NCBI RefSeq assembly: GCF_004564275.1
Contig: NZ_SPDV01000028.1
Location: 40,339 to 104,338, forward strand
DNA length: 64,000 nt
Source of the DNA: Sphingomonas parva (ex Maeng et al. 2020)
GTDB lineage: Bacteria > Pseudomonadota > Alphaproteobacteria > Sphingomonadales > Sphingomonadaceae
Direction: 5' to 3'
In this document: positions 1 through 9,320 of the stretch, one piece after another
Numbering within the stretch: the stretch's first letter is position 1
Layout: every line of letters starts with the position of its first letter
Notes under the pieces: generated by a model
The model's input: the letters and a program-made list of their open reading frames with translations, nothing else
Database searches by the model: none
Told to the model about the DNA's origin: nothing
Translations under genes and position numbers: made by a program

Positions 1-45
1 ACAAATTTTTTCCGCGCGCTCCAGGACGGCTACGGCAGACAATCT

Positions 46-74
46 CAATATCTGGAGCAATGTTCCAGATTGTG
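46..74. promoter_or_regulatory. 29-bp palindromic operator, copy A (upstream of lldD)
   Basis: Half-site CAATATCTGGAG, five-base spacer, half-site TTCCAGATTGTG. The symmetry continues outward as TCTCA (43-47) and TGAGA (73-77). The site lies 64 bases before the lldD start codon. It is one of ten related sites in the window, all close to rhamnogalacturonan or rhamnose transcription units. The IclR protein encoded at 43468 is the likely binder, by inference. Confidence 0.75.
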
Positions 75-137
75 AGATAACGGCCGAACGCCCCGTGATT
101 CGACGGGCCTGTCCGAAGAGTGGAGAGGGGGGAGAGG

Positions 138-1295
138 GTGAAGGCCGCATCCGTCATCGACTATCGCGAGCTCGCCCGCGCGCGTCTGCCCAAATTCCTG
201 TTCGAATATATCGACGGCGGCTCCTATGCCGAAGTCACCTTGCGGCGGAACATCGCCGACCTCGAGGCGGTGGCGCTGCGCCAGCGCGTGCTGCGCGACG
301 TCTCAGCCATCGACCTCTCGACCTGCCTGTTCGGCCAGGACCTCGCCATGCCGGTGGCGCTGGCGCCGATCGGCCTCGCCGGGATGAACGCCAGACGCGG
401 CGAGCGCCAGGCGGTGCGCGCCGCCGAACGCGCCGGAATTCCGTTCACCCTCTCCACCGTTTCCGCCTGCCCCCTCGCCGAGGTGGCGAGCGCGGCAACC
501 AGGCCCTTCTGGTTCCAGCTCTACATGATCCGTGATCGCGGCTTCATGACCGATCTGCTCGCCGAGGCGGCGGCGATCGGCTGCCCGACCCTGATGTTCA
601 CCGTCGACATGCCCGTGCCCGGATCGCGCTACCGCGACTATCGCTCGGGCCTCGCCGGCGCGCCGGGGCTGAAGGGCGCGCTGCGTCGCGTAGGCCAGGC
701 GATGCTGCGGCCGCGCTGGGCTTGGGACGTCGGCGTGCACGGCCGGCCGCACGCGCTCGGCAACGTTGCGCCGGTGCTCGGGCCGAACACCGGTCTCGAG
801 GATTTCTTCGCCTGGATGCGCGACAATTTCGAGCCGAACGTCGGCTGGGACGATATCGCCTGGATCCGCTCGCAGTGGAAAGGCTCGATCGTGATCAAGG
901 GGATTCTCGACGCCGACGACGCCCGCCTCGCCTTCGAGCACGGCGCCGACGGAATCGTCGTCTCCAACCATGGCGGCCGCCAACTCGACGGCACCCTGTC
1001 CAGCGCCCGGGCGCTGCCGCCGATCGCCGATGCGGTGGCGGGGCGGCTGACCATCCTTGCCGACGGCGGCATCCGCTCCGGGCTCGACGTCGTGCGGATG
1101 CTGGCGCTCGGCGCCGACGGCGTGCTGCTCGGCCGCGCCTGGGCCTATGCCCTGGCTGCCGGCGGCGAGCGGGCGATCAGCCATATGCTCTCCCTGGTCA
1201 GGGCCGAGATGAACGTCGCGATGGCGCTGACCGGGACCACCCGGATCGCCGATATCGACCGTTCGATCGTGCATGATCTCGGCGGCGCCGCGTGA
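138..1295 (+). CDS. lldD: L-lactate dehydrogenase (FMN-dependent, LldD type)
   Basis: This is a 385-residue FMN-dependent alpha-hydroxy-acid dehydrogenase that oxidises L-lactate to pyruvate at the membrane, passing electrons to quinone. The family signature SNHGGRQLD carries the catalytic His (about residue 278). It is followed by the FMN-phosphate loop LADGGIRSG and then [13 protein letters not shown]. The GTG at 138 is preferred to the GTG at 120 because a GGGGGGAGAG ribosome site sits directly before it. The stop overlaps the GTG start of the next gene (GTGA). In this context the substrate is probably the L-lactate released by the 2,4-diketo-3-deoxy-L-rhamnonate hydrolase of the rhamnose pathway at 41205; that link is inference, supported by the shared upstream operator. 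A glycolate or mandelate oxidase is less likely. Confidence 0.87.
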   Translation: MKAASVIDYRELARARLPKFLFEYIDGGSYAEVTLRRNIADLEAVALRQRVLRDVSAIDLSTCLFGQDLAMPVALAPIGLAGMNARRGERQAVRAAERAGIPFTLSTVSACPLAEVASAATRPFWFQLYMIRDRGFMTDLLAEAAAIGCPTLMFTVDMPVPGSRYRDYRSGLAGAPGLKGALRRVGQAMLRPRWAWDVGVHGRPHALGNVAPVLGPNTGLEDFFAWMRDNFEPNVGWDDIAWIRSQWKGSIVIKGILDADDARLAFEHGADGIVVSNHGGRQLDGTLSSARALPPIADAVAGRLTILADGGIRSGLDVVRMLALGADGVLLGRAWAYALAAGGERAISHMLSLVRAEMNVAMALTGTTRIADIDRSIVHDLGGAA

Positions 1296-2515
1296 TCGCG
1301 GCGGCACTGGCCATGGCCGCTCTCTCCGCGGCGCCGGACGCCCCCGCGCCGCTCCGTTTCGCCATCGCGGGGAAAGCGGAAGGCTTCGTACCCGCCCCCG
1401 CCGGTACCGCCTATGACGAGGCGCGCGGCTATGGCTGGGAGGATGCGCACCGCTTCTCGGTCAAGCTGCCGGAGGGAAATTACCGGGTGACGCTGCGCTT
1501 CGGCGGCGGCCGCGCGCCCTCGGCAACCACGGTCAAGGCCGAGGCGCGGCGGCTGATGCTCGAGAATCTGAGGACGCCAGCCCGCCGCAGCGCCACCCGC
1601 AGCTTCGTCGTCAACGTCCGCACCGCCCTGCTCGAGGCCCCGCCGGAGAATGCGCCGGGCGGCACCGCGGTGCAGCTCAAGCCGCGCGAGAAAGGCAGCG
1701 CCACCTGGGATGACCGACTGACCCTCGAGTTCCTCGGCGCCGCGCCCCAGGTGACCGCGGTGGAGATCGCACCGGTGGACGTGCCGACCATCTACCTGGC
1801 GGGCGACTCGACGGTCACCGATCAGAATGCCGAGCCGGCGGCGAGTTGGGGCCAGATGCTGACCCGCTTCGTCGGCCCGACCGCGGCGGTCGCCAACCAT
1901 GCGGAATCGGGCGAGACGATGAAATCGTTCATCGCCGAGCTGCGGCTCGCCAAGATGCTGTCGCGGATGAAGCACGGCGACTGGCTGCTGATCCAGTTCG
2001 GTCACAACGACCAGAAGAAGCAGTGGCCGCAAACCTATGCGGACCCGGTGAATACCTTTCCCGCCTATCTGCGGACCTTCGTCGCCGAGGCGCGGCAGCG
2101 CGGCGCGACCCCGATCCTGGTCACCTCGCCCGAGCGGCGCAATTTCGATGCTGCGGGAACGATCGTGCCGAGCCACGGCGCCTATCCCGACGCGGTTCGC
2201 GCGCTCGCGCGCAGCGAAGGGGTCGGGTTGATAGACCTCCACGCTGCATCGATCGCCCTCTACCAGGCGCTCGGACCTGCGCGGGCGCCGCTCGCCTTCA
2301 ACGACGGCGGCAAGGACAAGACCCACCACAATAATTACGGCGCGTACCAGCTCGCGCATATCGTCGCGTCGGAGCTGGCGCGGATCGATCGCCCGCCGGC
2401 CGCGCACCTCCTGCCCGAGGCGCGGAGCTTCGATCCGTCGCAGCCGCCGCCGCCCGAGCGCTTCGCCCTTCCGGCGAGCGGCGCGCGCAGCACCATCAGG
2501 CCGGACGGGAATTGA
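1292..2515 (+). CDS. Rhamnogalacturonan acetylesterase, CE12 (long form)
   Basis: This 407-residue SGNH/GDSL hydrolase should remove acetyl groups from galacturonic acid in rhamnogalacturonan. Residues 1-15 look like a signal peptide. Residues 20-165 form a beta-rich N-terminal domain (a malectin- or CBM-like extension). The catalytic domain follows, with GDSTVTDQ (nucleophile Ser173), GHNDQKK, and a C-terminal [10 protein letters not shown] block giving Asp342 and His345 in the CE12 D-x-x-H arrangement. It is translationally coupled to lldD through the overlapping GTGA. A second, shorter CE12 without the N-terminal domain lies at 32733. The TonB-exported partner machinery suggests periplasmic or surface location. 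Confidence 0.85.
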   Translation: MIAAALAMAALSAAPDAPAPLRFAIAGKAEGFVPAPAGTAYDEARGYGWEDAHRFSVKLPEGNYRVTLRFGGGRAPSATTVKAEARRLMLENLRTPARRSATRSFVVNVRTALLEAPPENAPGGTAVQLKPREKGSATWDDRLTLEFLGAAPQVTAVEIAPVDVPTIYLAGDSTVTDQNAEPAASWGQMLTRFVGPTAAVANHAESGETMKSFIAELRLAKMLSRMKHGDWLLIQFGHNDQKKQWPQTYADPVNTFPAYLRTFVAEARQRGATPILVTSPERRNFDAAGTIVPSHGAYPDAVRALARSEGVGLIDLHAASIALYQALGPARAPLAFNDGGKDKTHHNNYGAYQLAHIVASELARIDRPPAAHLLPEARSFDPSQPPPPERFALPASGARSTIRPDGN

Positions 2516-2517
2516 AC

Positions 2518-3468
2518 ATGGTCGACCGCCGCACCCTGCTGATCGGCGGGCTCGCCGCCGGCCTCGGCGCCCCCGCACTTGGCCAGGAGGCTGCCTCGGC
2601 GCGCCGCCCCTATCGAATCATCCGGCTGTGGCCGGGACGCGCGCCGGGCGGCGAGCGCGTGACGGTGACCCAACGCGCGGTACCGCGGTCGAAGACGTCG
2701 GGGCCGGACGACCTCGCCTTCTACGGCATCACCGAGCCGACGCTGACGCTGATCCGGCCGGAGCGGCCGAACGGCTTCGCTTTGCTGATGGCGCCGGGCG
2801 GCGGCTACGAGCGGATCGCGACTTCCCCCGACGGCGGCGGCCTCGCCCATTTCCTCGCCGGCCGCGGCTTCCTGGTCGGCGCCCTGCTTTACCGCCTCCC
2901 CTACGACGGCTGGGCCGCGGGCCCCGACGCGCCGTTCCAGGACGCGCAGCGCGCCTTCCGCCTGCTCGCGCGCGAGGCGGGCGAAGGCACAAGGGTCGGC
3001 ACGATCGGCTTTTCGGCCGGGGGGCATGTCGCCGGCAGCCTCGCCAGCCGCTTCGCCGAGCGCAGCTACGAGCCGATCGACGCCGACGACGCGCGCCCTG
3101 CCCGCCCCGCCTTCGCCGGCCTGTTCTTCCCGGTGATCACCATGGCCGATCCCTATGCGCATGGCCCCTCACGGCGAAACCTGATCGGCCGGGATCCGGA
3201 CGCCGAGCGCATCCGCCGCTGGTCGCTGGAGCAGAACGTGCCCGCCGACATGCCGCCGACCTTCCTCGCGGCCGCGGCCGACGATCGCACCGTGCCGGTC
3301 GAGAACAGCATGATGATGTTCGCGGCGCTGCGCCGCCGAAAGGTGCCGAGTGCCATCCACATCTTCGACTTCGGCGGCCATGGCTTCGGCGCGCCCGGTG
3401 ACCCGAGCGGTCCGGGCCGATTCTGGCCGGAGCTGTTCCAGGATTGGCTCGGCCGGCAAAAGGTTTGA
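2518..3468 (+). CDS. Secreted alpha/beta-hydrolase, probable carbohydrate esterase
   Basis: This is a 316-residue alpha/beta-hydrolase of the acetyl-xylan-esterase-like group found in polysaccharide loci. A twin-arginine-like leader (VDRRTLLIGGLAAG) ends near residue 24. The nucleophile elbow GFSAGGH holds Ser166, and the rest of the triad is probably Asp255 or Asp256 (AADDRTVP) and His288 (GGHGFG). The oxyanion region APGGGYE is present near residue 90. The ATG at 2518 is used; a TTG two codons earlier overlaps the previous stop. It is the third gene of the lldD-CE12-esterase operon, so an acetyl or feruloyl ester on rhamnogalacturonan or its side chains is the likely target. The exact substrate is not visible. 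Confidence 0.72.
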   Translation: MVDRRTLLIGGLAAGLGAPALGQEAASARRPYRIIRLWPGRAPGGERVTVTQRAVPRSKTSGPDDLAFYGITEPTLTLIRPERPNGFALLMAPGGGYERIATSPDGGGLAHFLAGRGFLVGALLYRLPYDGWAAGPDAPFQDAQRAFRLLAREAGEGTRVGTIGFSAGGHVAGSLASRFAERSYEPIDADDARPARPAFAGLFFPVITMADPYAHGPSRRNLIGRDPDAERIRRWSLEQNVPADMPPTFLAAAADDRTVPVENSMMMFAALRRRKVPSAIHIFDFGGHGFGAPGDPSGPGRFWPELFQDWLGRQKV

Positions 3469-3471
3469 TCC

Positions 3472-3500
3472 CACATTACGGGATGGAGTTTCAGAATATG
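3472..3500. promoter_or_regulatory. 29-bp palindromic operator, copy B (upstream of rhaM)
   Basis: Half-site CACATTACGGGA, five-base spacer, half-site TTTCAGAATATG. It begins four bases after the stop of the upstream esterase and lies 62 bases before rhaM, which marks a separate transcription unit rhaM-GH105-transporter. Confidence 0.68.
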
Positions 3501-3561
3501 GCTATTCAATCGCGCGCGAAGCAGGCATAAAGCGGAACAACGAGACGAGGAGGAGAGGGAC

Positions 3562-3876
3562 GTGGAGACCCACGCCTTTCGCATGCAGCTGAAGCCCGGC
3601 ATGGCCGAGGAATATCGCCGCCGGCACGACGCGATCTGGCCCGAGCTCGCCGATCTGCTGCGCGGCGCCGGGATCAGCGACTATTCGATCTTCCTCGATC
3701 CGGAGAGCAATGCTCTGTTCGCGACCCTGAAGCTCGCCGAGGACAATGATCGGGACAGTCTTCCCTCGCACCCGATAATGCGGCGCTGGTGGGATCACAT
3801 GGCCGACATCATGGACGTCGATCCTGGCAACAAGCCCCGTGAATGGCCACTCATTCCCATGTTTCACCTTCCGTAG
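3562..3876 (+). CDS. rhaM: L-rhamnose mutarotase
   Basis: This 104-residue protein is the standard length for RhaM, which interconverts the alpha and beta anomers of L-rhamnose. The family residues Tyr18 and His22 are present (EEYRRRH), as are the tryptophan pair in RRWWDHM and the C-terminal P-x-F end. The start is GTG at 3562, preceded by GAGGAGAGG. It heads an operon with a GH105 hydrolase, which releases rhamnose from unsaturated RG disaccharides, and a sugar symporter. The mutarotase would supply the anomer required by the L-rhamnose 1-dehydrogenase encoded at 44323. Confidence 0.93.
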   Translation: METHAFRMQLKPGMAEEYRRRHDAIWPELADLLRGAGISDYSIFLDPESNALFATLKLAEDNDRDSLPSHPIMRRWWDHMADIMDVDPGNKPREWPLIPMFHLP

Positions 3877-3885
3877 GAGAGCCTC

Positions 3886-4998
3886 GTGGCTGCCACCCAT
3901 CACGATGTCCCGCGCGAGACCGTCACCGACGCGATCCGGCGGCTGATGCACAATCTGGTCAACATCAAGGACGAGACCGGCGAGTTCCTGCTCCATCTCG
4001 AGGACGGCCGGATCATCGACACCAAGGGCTGGGCCGGCTGGGAATGGACCCATGGCGTCGGCCTGTTCGGCATGTGGCGCTATTACGAGCAGACCGGCGA
4101 CCGCCTGGCGCTCGACATCATCAAGCAATGGTTCGAGGACCGCTTCGCGGAAGGCACGCCGACCAAGAACATCAACACGATGGCACCGTTCATCACCCTC
4201 GCTTACCTGTACGAACACGAGCCGGACCCGCGCTACATCCCCTATCTCGACACCTGGGCCGAATGGCTGATGGCGCCGGACGGCCTGCCCAAGACCGAGG
4301 AGGGCGGCTTCCAGCACATCGTCTACAACGACGTGAACCCGGGCGAGATGTGGGACGACACCCTGATGATGTCGGTGCTGCCGCTGGCCAAGATCGGCCT
4401 GCTGCTCGACCGGCCGCATTATGTCGAGGAGGCCAAGCGCCAGTTCCTCGTTCACATCAAATATCTGTTCGATCGCAAGACCGGCCTGTGGTTCCACGGC
4501 TGGGACTTCAACGGCCGGCACAATTTCGCCGAGGCGCTGTGGGCGCGCGGCAATTGCTGGGTGACGATCGCGATCCCCGAAATCATCGAGATCCTGAACC
4601 TGCAGCCGGGCGACGCCTTCCGCACCTTCCTGGTCGACACGCTCGCCGCCCAGGTGAAGACGCTGGCCGAGACGCAGGATCAGAGCGGCCTGTGGCACAC
4701 CCTGGTAATGGATCCGACCTCCTATCTCGAGGCCTCGGCGACCGCGGGCTTCGCCTACGGCATCCTGAAGGGCGTGCGGAAAGGCTATCTCGATCGCAAG
4801 TACGAAGCGGTCGGCCTGAAGGCGGTGAAGGGCGTGCTCGCCAACATCAGCGAGGACGGCGAGTTGCAGCAGGTGTCGTTCGGCACCGCGATGGGCGACA
4901 CCCTGCAATTCTACAAGGACATCAAGCTGACCTCGATGCCCTATGGCCAGTCGCTCGCCGTGCTGGCCCTGGCCGAGTTCCTGCGCAGCTACATCTGA
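3886..4998 (+). CDS. Unsaturated rhamnogalacturonyl hydrolase, GH105
   Basis: The 370-residue protein is a YteR/YesR-type (alpha/alpha)6-barrel hydrolase that hydrates the unsaturated uronic acid at the end of RG-lyase products and frees rhamnose. Diagnostic segments are GWEWTHGVGLFGM (50-63), the catalytic-region motif EMWDDTLMM (Asp157/Asp158) and the ARGNCW segment. No signal peptide is visible, which fits cytoplasmic processing after import. The start is GTG at 3886, ten bases after rhaM. It pairs functionally with the PL11 and PL26 lyases in this window and with the downstream GPH transporter. Confidence 0.9.
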   Translation: MAATHHDVPRETVTDAIRRLMHNLVNIKDETGEFLLHLEDGRIIDTKGWAGWEWTHGVGLFGMWRYYEQTGDRLALDIIKQWFEDRFAEGTPTKNINTMAPFITLAYLYEHEPDPRYIPYLDTWAEWLMAPDGLPKTEEGGFQHIVYNDVNPGEMWDDTLMMSVLPLAKIGLLLDRPHYVEEAKRQFLVHIKYLFDRKTGLWFHGWDFNGRHNFAEALWARGNCWVTIAIPEIIEILNLQPGDAFRTFLVDTLAAQVKTLAETQDQSGLWHTLVMDPTSYLEASATAGFAYGILKGVRKGYLDRKYEAVGLKAVKGVLANISEDGELQQVSFGTAMGDTLQFYKDIKLTSMPYGQSLAVLALAEFLRSYI

Positions 4999-5065
4999 CC
5001 GGCCTCGCCGCCGAGCGTCCGTGAGAGGCGCCGGCGGCCGGCCGCCATCTGGAGAGGGTTCGTCC

Positions 5066-6604
5066 ATGGCGATCACAGGCGCTTTCGCACCGACCGGCAC
5101 CCGGCCGGTCCGCTGGTACAATTACGCGGCCTATGGATCGATGGACGTGCTCGGCGCCGGATCGATGGCGGTGATCAGCGGCTGGGTGCTGATCTTCTAC
5201 ACCACCTTCTGCGGTCTCGAGGCGTGGCAGGCGGGGCTGATCTTCACCGTCGCGCGCGTGCTCGACGCGATCGCCTCGCCGGTGATCGGCCACATCTCCG
5301 ACAATATGGGCTATACCGCGCTCGGCCAGAAATTCGGCCGCCGGCGCTTCTTCATCCTCGCCGCGATCCCGCTGCTGCCGATCTTCGCGGCGATGTGGGT
5401 CGCGGGCCAGACCTTCTGGTACTATCTGGTCACCTACGTCTGCTTCGAATTGCTCTACGCGATGGTGATCATCCCGTACGAGACGCTCGCCGCCGAGATG
5501 GGCAAGGACTATCGCACCAAGGCCAAGTTCGCCGGCATCCGCATCCTCTTCGCCCAGGCCTCGGCGATCATCGCCGGCTTCGGCCCGAAGATGCTGATCG
5601 AATGGCTCGGCGAGGACAGCGCCGACACCTTCCTCTACATGGGCATATTGTTCTCGGCGCTGTTCATGATCACCGCCGCCTGCCTGTTCCTGCTGAGTTG
5701 GGAGCGTCCGCCCTCCGAAGTGGCGGCGCTGCGCAGCGGCGAGGCGAAGCCGAGCGTCGCCGCGGCGATCAAGGCGCTCTACCGCAACCTCTTCTCGACG
5801 TTGCGGATCCGGGCCTTCCGGCTGCACCTTGGCATGTACCTTGGAGGTTACATAAGCCAGGACGTGTTCAACGCTGCCTTCACCTTCTTCGTCGTCTTCG
5901 CGCTGGCAGGATCGATCAGCGTCGCTTCGTCGCTGCTCGGCACGATGTACATCGTCCAGTTCGTCGCGGTGATGCTGGCGATCAACCTCGCCCTTCGCAT
6001 CGGCCCCGCCTTTGCCTACCGTCTGGCGGCGGCGAGCTTCGCGATCGGCGTGATCGTGCTGCTGGTGATGTGGAACGCGGGCGTGCGCTCCGGCGACGCC
6101 TTGCTCTGGGTGCCGATCGCCTTCGCTGGCCTCGGCCGCGGTGCGCTCAACTTCATTCCCTGGGCGACCTACAATTACATGGCCGACGTCGACGAAATCG
6201 TCACCGGGCGGCGGCGCGAGGGCGCGTTCGCCGGCGTGATGACGTTCGTGCGCAAGCTCACCCAATCGGCGGCGGTGCAAGGCGTCACCGCGATCATGAG
6301 CCTTGGCGGCTTCGTCGCCGGCGCCAAGCAGCAGAGCCCGGAGGCGATCACCACCCTCGCCCTGGTGCTCGGCGTCGGTACCATCGGCATGCTGATCTTC
6401 GGGGTGATCGTGTCGTTCAAGTTCAAGCTCGATCCACGCACCCACGGCGTGCTGATGGACGAGATCGATCGCTTCAAGAGCGATCCCGACGCGCCGACCA
6501 CGCCCGAGACCAAGGCGATCGTCGAGGATCTCAGCGGCTGGCGGCACGAGCAGCTCTGGGGGCGCAATCCGGTGGCTCAGGTCGGGATGACCCAGCCGCA
6601 CTGA
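5066..6604 (+). CDS. GPH/MFS-type sugar:cation symporter
   Basis: A 512-residue inner-membrane transporter with about twelve hydrophobic segments. The family signature region FTVARVLDAIASPVIGHISDN, near residues 58-78, resembles the D-A-x-x-D/S-P-x-x-G motif of the glycoside-pentoside-hexuronide (GPH) group, and a basic GQKFGRRRFF loop follows. The ATG at 5066 follows GGAGAGGG. It is third in the rhaM-GH105 operon, so the cargo is probably rhamnose, unsaturated RG disaccharides or hexuronates. It is the only inner-membrane sugar transporter in the window, and the exact substrate is unknown. Confidence 0.85.
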   Translation: MAITGAFAPTGTRPVRWYNYAAYGSMDVLGAGSMAVISGWVLIFYTTFCGLEAWQAGLIFTVARVLDAIASPVIGHISDNMGYTALGQKFGRRRFFILAAIPLLPIFAAMWVAGQTFWYYLVTYVCFELLYAMVIIPYETLAAEMGKDYRTKAKFAGIRILFAQASAIIAGFGPKMLIEWLGEDSADTFLYMGILFSALFMITAACLFLLSWERPPSEVAALRSGEAKPSVAAAIKALYRNLFSTLRIRAFRLHLGMYLGGYISQDVFNAAFTFFVVFALAGSISVASSLLGTMYIVQFVAVMLAINLALRIGPAFAYRLAAASFAIGVIVLLVMWNAGVRSGDALLWVPIAFAGLGRGALNFIPWATYNYMADVDEIVTGRRREGAFAGVMTFVRKLTQSAAVQGVTAIMSLGGFVAGAKQQSPEAITTLALVLGVGTIGMLIFGVIVSFKFKLDPRTHGVLMDEIDRFKSDPDAPTTPETKAIVEDLSGWRHEQLWGRNPVAQVGMTQPH

Positions 6605-6629
6605 CGCCGCAGGGCCGGGCCCGCGCGGA

Positions 6630-7028
6630 TCAGGCGTTGGAGAGGTTCAGCGCGACCGCGGCGCGGACGAGGTCCTGGAACGCATCGGCGTCGACCTCGT
6701 CGCCCTCGTGAATGTCGATCGCTCGTCTCGTGCCGCCAGTGAGGCTGGCATTGAACAGGCCCTTGGGGTCGTCGAGCTCCGCCCCCCTGGCGAAGGTCAA
6801 CTTGACCTTGTCCTTGTAGGTCTCGCCCGTGCAGACGATGCCGCCGCGCGACCAGGTGGGAACGCCCGCCGGGTTGGTCGGCTTGCGCCACTTGATCTCC
6901 TCGACCAGCTGCGGATCGGCCTCACTGATCAGCCGTCGCATCTGCGCCAGCACGAGTCCGCGCCAGTCGCCCATCGCGGCGAGCCGCGCGTCGATCTCGT
7001 CGGCCGCGCCTTTTCCGCTCTCCGCCAT
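6630..7028 (-). CDS. DUF1801-family protein
   Basis: A 132-residue soluble protein of the YdhG/DUF1801 type, with the motif VEEIKWRKPTNPAGVPTWS followed by a KVKLTFARG strand. The family is small and of unclear function, distantly related to the iron-chaperone frataxin-like YdhG fold. The start at 7028 is chosen because GGGGAGG lies seven bases upstream; a longer reading up to 7100 has no such site. It faces the transporter operon tail to tail with a 25-base gap and has no evident link to sugar use. Confidence 0.75.
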   Translation of the reverse strand: MAESGKGAADEIDARLAAMGDWRGLVLAQMRRLISEADPQLVEEIKWRKPTNPAGVPTWSRGGIVCTGETYKDKVKLTFARGAELDDPKGLFNASLTGGTRRAIDIHEGDEVDADAFQDLVRAAVALNLSNA

Positions 7029-7148
7029 CACGAACCTCCCCGCCCGGATTGGTGCCATCTTCCGACCGCAACCTTGCAATTCACGGCGGGGCCGCGCCAC
7101 TTTTTTCGTTCTCGTCTCGGGATTGGCCTGCGAGATCAGATGGCCGCG

Positions 7149-8684
7149 CTACGCCGCGCGGCGGCCGGAGATCGGGAGACCTGCCACGGCGCCGGTCTTG
7201 AAGCCGTCGACCATCCGGGCAAGGCCGGTCGCCTCGTCCGCCAGGCTTCCGGCCGCGGCGTTGCTTTCCTCGACCATCAGCGCGTTCTGCTGGGTGACCT
7301 TGTCCATCTCGGCGATGGCGATGTTGACTTGCCCGAGCGCGGAGCCCTGCTGGTCGGCGGCCTTCGCGATCTGGGACACCAGGCCGCTGATCTCATCGAC
7401 CGAGCCGATGATCCGACCGAGCGCCTTGCCGGCTTCGCCGACCATGGCGACGCCGTCATCGACCTGGCGCGAACTATTGGTGATCAGCTGACCGATTTCC
7501 TGCGCCGCGTCGGCCGAGCGCTGGGCGAGGGCGCGTACCTCGTTGGCGACGACGGTGAAGGCGCGTCCCGCCTCCCCGGCCTGTGCCGCCTCGACGCTGG
7601 CGTTGAGCGCGAGCAAGTTGGTCTGGAAGGCGATCCTCTCGATCACCGAGATGATCTTGGTGATCTCCTGGCTCGACTTCTCGATCTCGGCCATCGCCGC
7701 AACCGCGTCGGTTACCGTCTTGGTGCTCGACTGGGCCTCCGCCTGCATCGCCTGAACAAGACGGTTGGCCTCGCCCGCGCCGCGAGAGCTGCTCTGCACC
7801 GTGGCCGTCACCTGGGTCATCGCCGCGGCGGTCTGCTCGAGCGTGGCGGCCTGCTGCTCCGTTCGACGGGAGAGGTCGCCGGCCGCCCGGCTGATCTCGT
7901 CCGATCCGCCCCGGATATTCTCGGTGGCGCGGGCGATCGACATGACGAGCTCGCGGACTCCATCCAGCATCGCGTTGAAGTTCGCCTTCAGCGGCTCGTA
8001 CGCGGCGGGGAACGGATCCTCGATCCCGGCGGTGAGATCGCCGTCGCGCACCGCGGCAAGGCTCGCCGCCATGCGGTCGGTGACGAAGAGGACCGCGCGG
8101 GCGCCCTCCTCACGCTCGGCGGCTGCGGCCGCTTCCGTGGCCGCCCGCTCGACGCTCTCCGCCTGGAGCCGATCGATCAGCGAGGCGATCTGCTGTCCGG
8201 TAAAGATCAGCACGCCGGCCTGAGCCAGCAGGATCACCGCGTGCATGACGATGCGGAAGAGCGAGCCGTCGCCCAGGAACACCCAGCCGGGCAGCAGCAT
8301 CCCCAGCAGGAGATGATGCACCGCGACCGCGGCCGTCCCGACGATGATCGCGCGCCAATCGCACAGGATCACCGTCGTGGCCAAAGCGGCGAAGAAGATC
8401 ATGTGGAGGTCGGTCTGCCAGGCGAATCCCTCGAAAGCGTAGAGCGTGATGGCGGGCATGCCAGTAACCGTGAGACTCGTCACGACCCGGGCGGTCCCGC
8501 CCGTGTCGCCGCTGCGCAGGACCGAGAAAGGATAGAGGCAGAGCAGGAGCGACACGAGCGCAGCAGGCCACTTTCCGTCGCCGGCGCTCGCGGCGAGGGA
8601 GTTCACCACCGCAAGCGCGCAGATTGCGCCGCAGATCAGCCGCATGCCGATCGAGCGAAGGCTGTCGAGAGACGTCACGGTCAT
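7149..8684 (-). CDS. Methyl-accepting chemotaxis protein
   Basis: A 511-residue chemoreceptor. The N-terminal 175 residues hold about six hydrophobic segments with only short loops, so it has a membrane-embedded sensor and no periplasmic ligand domain. A HAMP-like region (about 195-250) follows, then a long coiled-coil signalling domain. The hairpin tip for CheA/CheW contact is clear (ERIAFQTNLLALNASVEAA). It lies 16 bases after a small upstream gene and is probably co-transcribed with it. No other chemotaxis genes are nearby. The ligand is unknown. Confidence 0.9.
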   Translation of the reverse strand: MTVTSLDSLRSIGMRLICGAICALAVVNSLAASAGDGKWPAALVSLLLCLYPFSVLRSGDTGGTARVVTSLTVTGMPAITLYAFEGFAWQTDLHMIFFAALATTVILCDWRAIIVGTAAVAVHHLLLGMLLPGWVFLGDGSLFRIVMHAVILLAQAGVLIFTGQQIASLIDRLQAESVERAATEAAAAAEREEGARAVLFVTDRMAASLAAVRDGDLTAGIEDPFPAAYEPLKANFNAMLDGVRELVMSIARATENIRGGSDEISRAAGDLSRRTEQQAATLEQTAAAMTQVTATVQSSSRGAGEANRLVQAMQAEAQSSTKTVTDAVAAMAEIEKSSQEITKIISVIERIAFQTNLLALNASVEAAQAGEAGRAFTVVANEVRALAQRSADAAQEIGQLITNSSRQVDDGVAMVGEAGKALGRIIGSVDEISGLVSQIAKAADQQGSALGQVNIAIAEMDKVTQQNALMVEESNAAAGSLADEATGLARMVDGFKTGAVAGLPISGRRAA

Positions 8685-8700
8685 GCGAAGTTATCCATTC

Positions 8701-9045
8701 TCATGAGGCCGAAGCCGAGCAGGCCGGCGAATTGGCGGAAACCAGCAGGAAGCCGTTGGAGAGGGCCGCCATCATCATCCTGTCCCGCTTACCATCGACG
8801 ATGAGGGAGCCGGGAAGCGGGCCGAGGCCAACCAACCTTGCATCGTGTGCGACGGCCCATTGGGCAGGATTGGCGCCCGGGAGGACCGGCACGACCAGCA
8901 TCGGTCCCTGGCCGGGCGGCAGCACCGGGATGAGCGCTGCCGCCGCGAGGACCGCGCCATGAAGCCACAGCTTCGCAGCCGTGCGCGCCGTCCGTGAACG
9001 GCGGCGGCCGCCGGCCTCGACACTGGTGTTCACGATCGCGCTCAA
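8701..9045 (-). CDS. Hypothetical protein with one N-terminal membrane segment
   Basis: The reading has about 114 residues. A basic segment (RRRSRTARTAAK) is followed by one hydrophobic stretch (LHGAVLAAAALIPVL) and then a globular part containing GANPAQWAVAHDARLVGLGPLPGSL. It is not recognised. The start is uncertain: TTG at 9045 has GGGGGA just upstream, and a GTG four codons later is also possible. Its position 16 bases before the chemoreceptor suggests an operon. The 275 bases between this start and 9321 hold nothing else identifiable apart from presumed divergent promoters. Confidence 0.45.
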   Translation of the reverse strand: MSAIVNTSVEAGGRRRSRTARTAAKLWLHGAVLAAAALIPVLPPGQGPMLVVPVLPGANPAQWAVAHDARLVGLGPLPGSLIVDGKRDRMMMAALSNGFLLVSANSPACSASAS

Positions 9046-9320
9046 ACGGTCCCCCCGAAAGTCTCCGGACGCAGTCGCGGAGACGTTCAAGCCCGTCTTA
9101 TAGACGACGCAGCTCCAGACGGGGGCTCTTGGGGACAAATCCTCTCGGCTTCACGCCGCGGCAAAACCTGTGCGACTCGGGCCAACCCAAGTTCCTCTCT
9201 GCCCCGATGGGGAACCTGTCCAGTGCTCAACCTCCTGAGTCGTCACGGTTTAATTGGCGTTCACCATTGTCTACTCGCATGATAGACTTAGGGACGTACC
9301 CTTGCAGAGGAATCTTCCCG

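Noticed and set aside
51..77. Initial reading of copy A as a LacI-type operator (TGTGAGATAA resembles part of lacO)
   Set aside because: The full dyad fits the ten-copy palindrome with its five-base spacer much better, and no LacI-family gene was found in the window.
303..1307. Long minus-strand open frame opposite lldD
   Set aside because: It is antisense to a clear enzyme gene, has biased Arg/Ala/His composition and no family motifs; long antisense frames are expected at this GC content.
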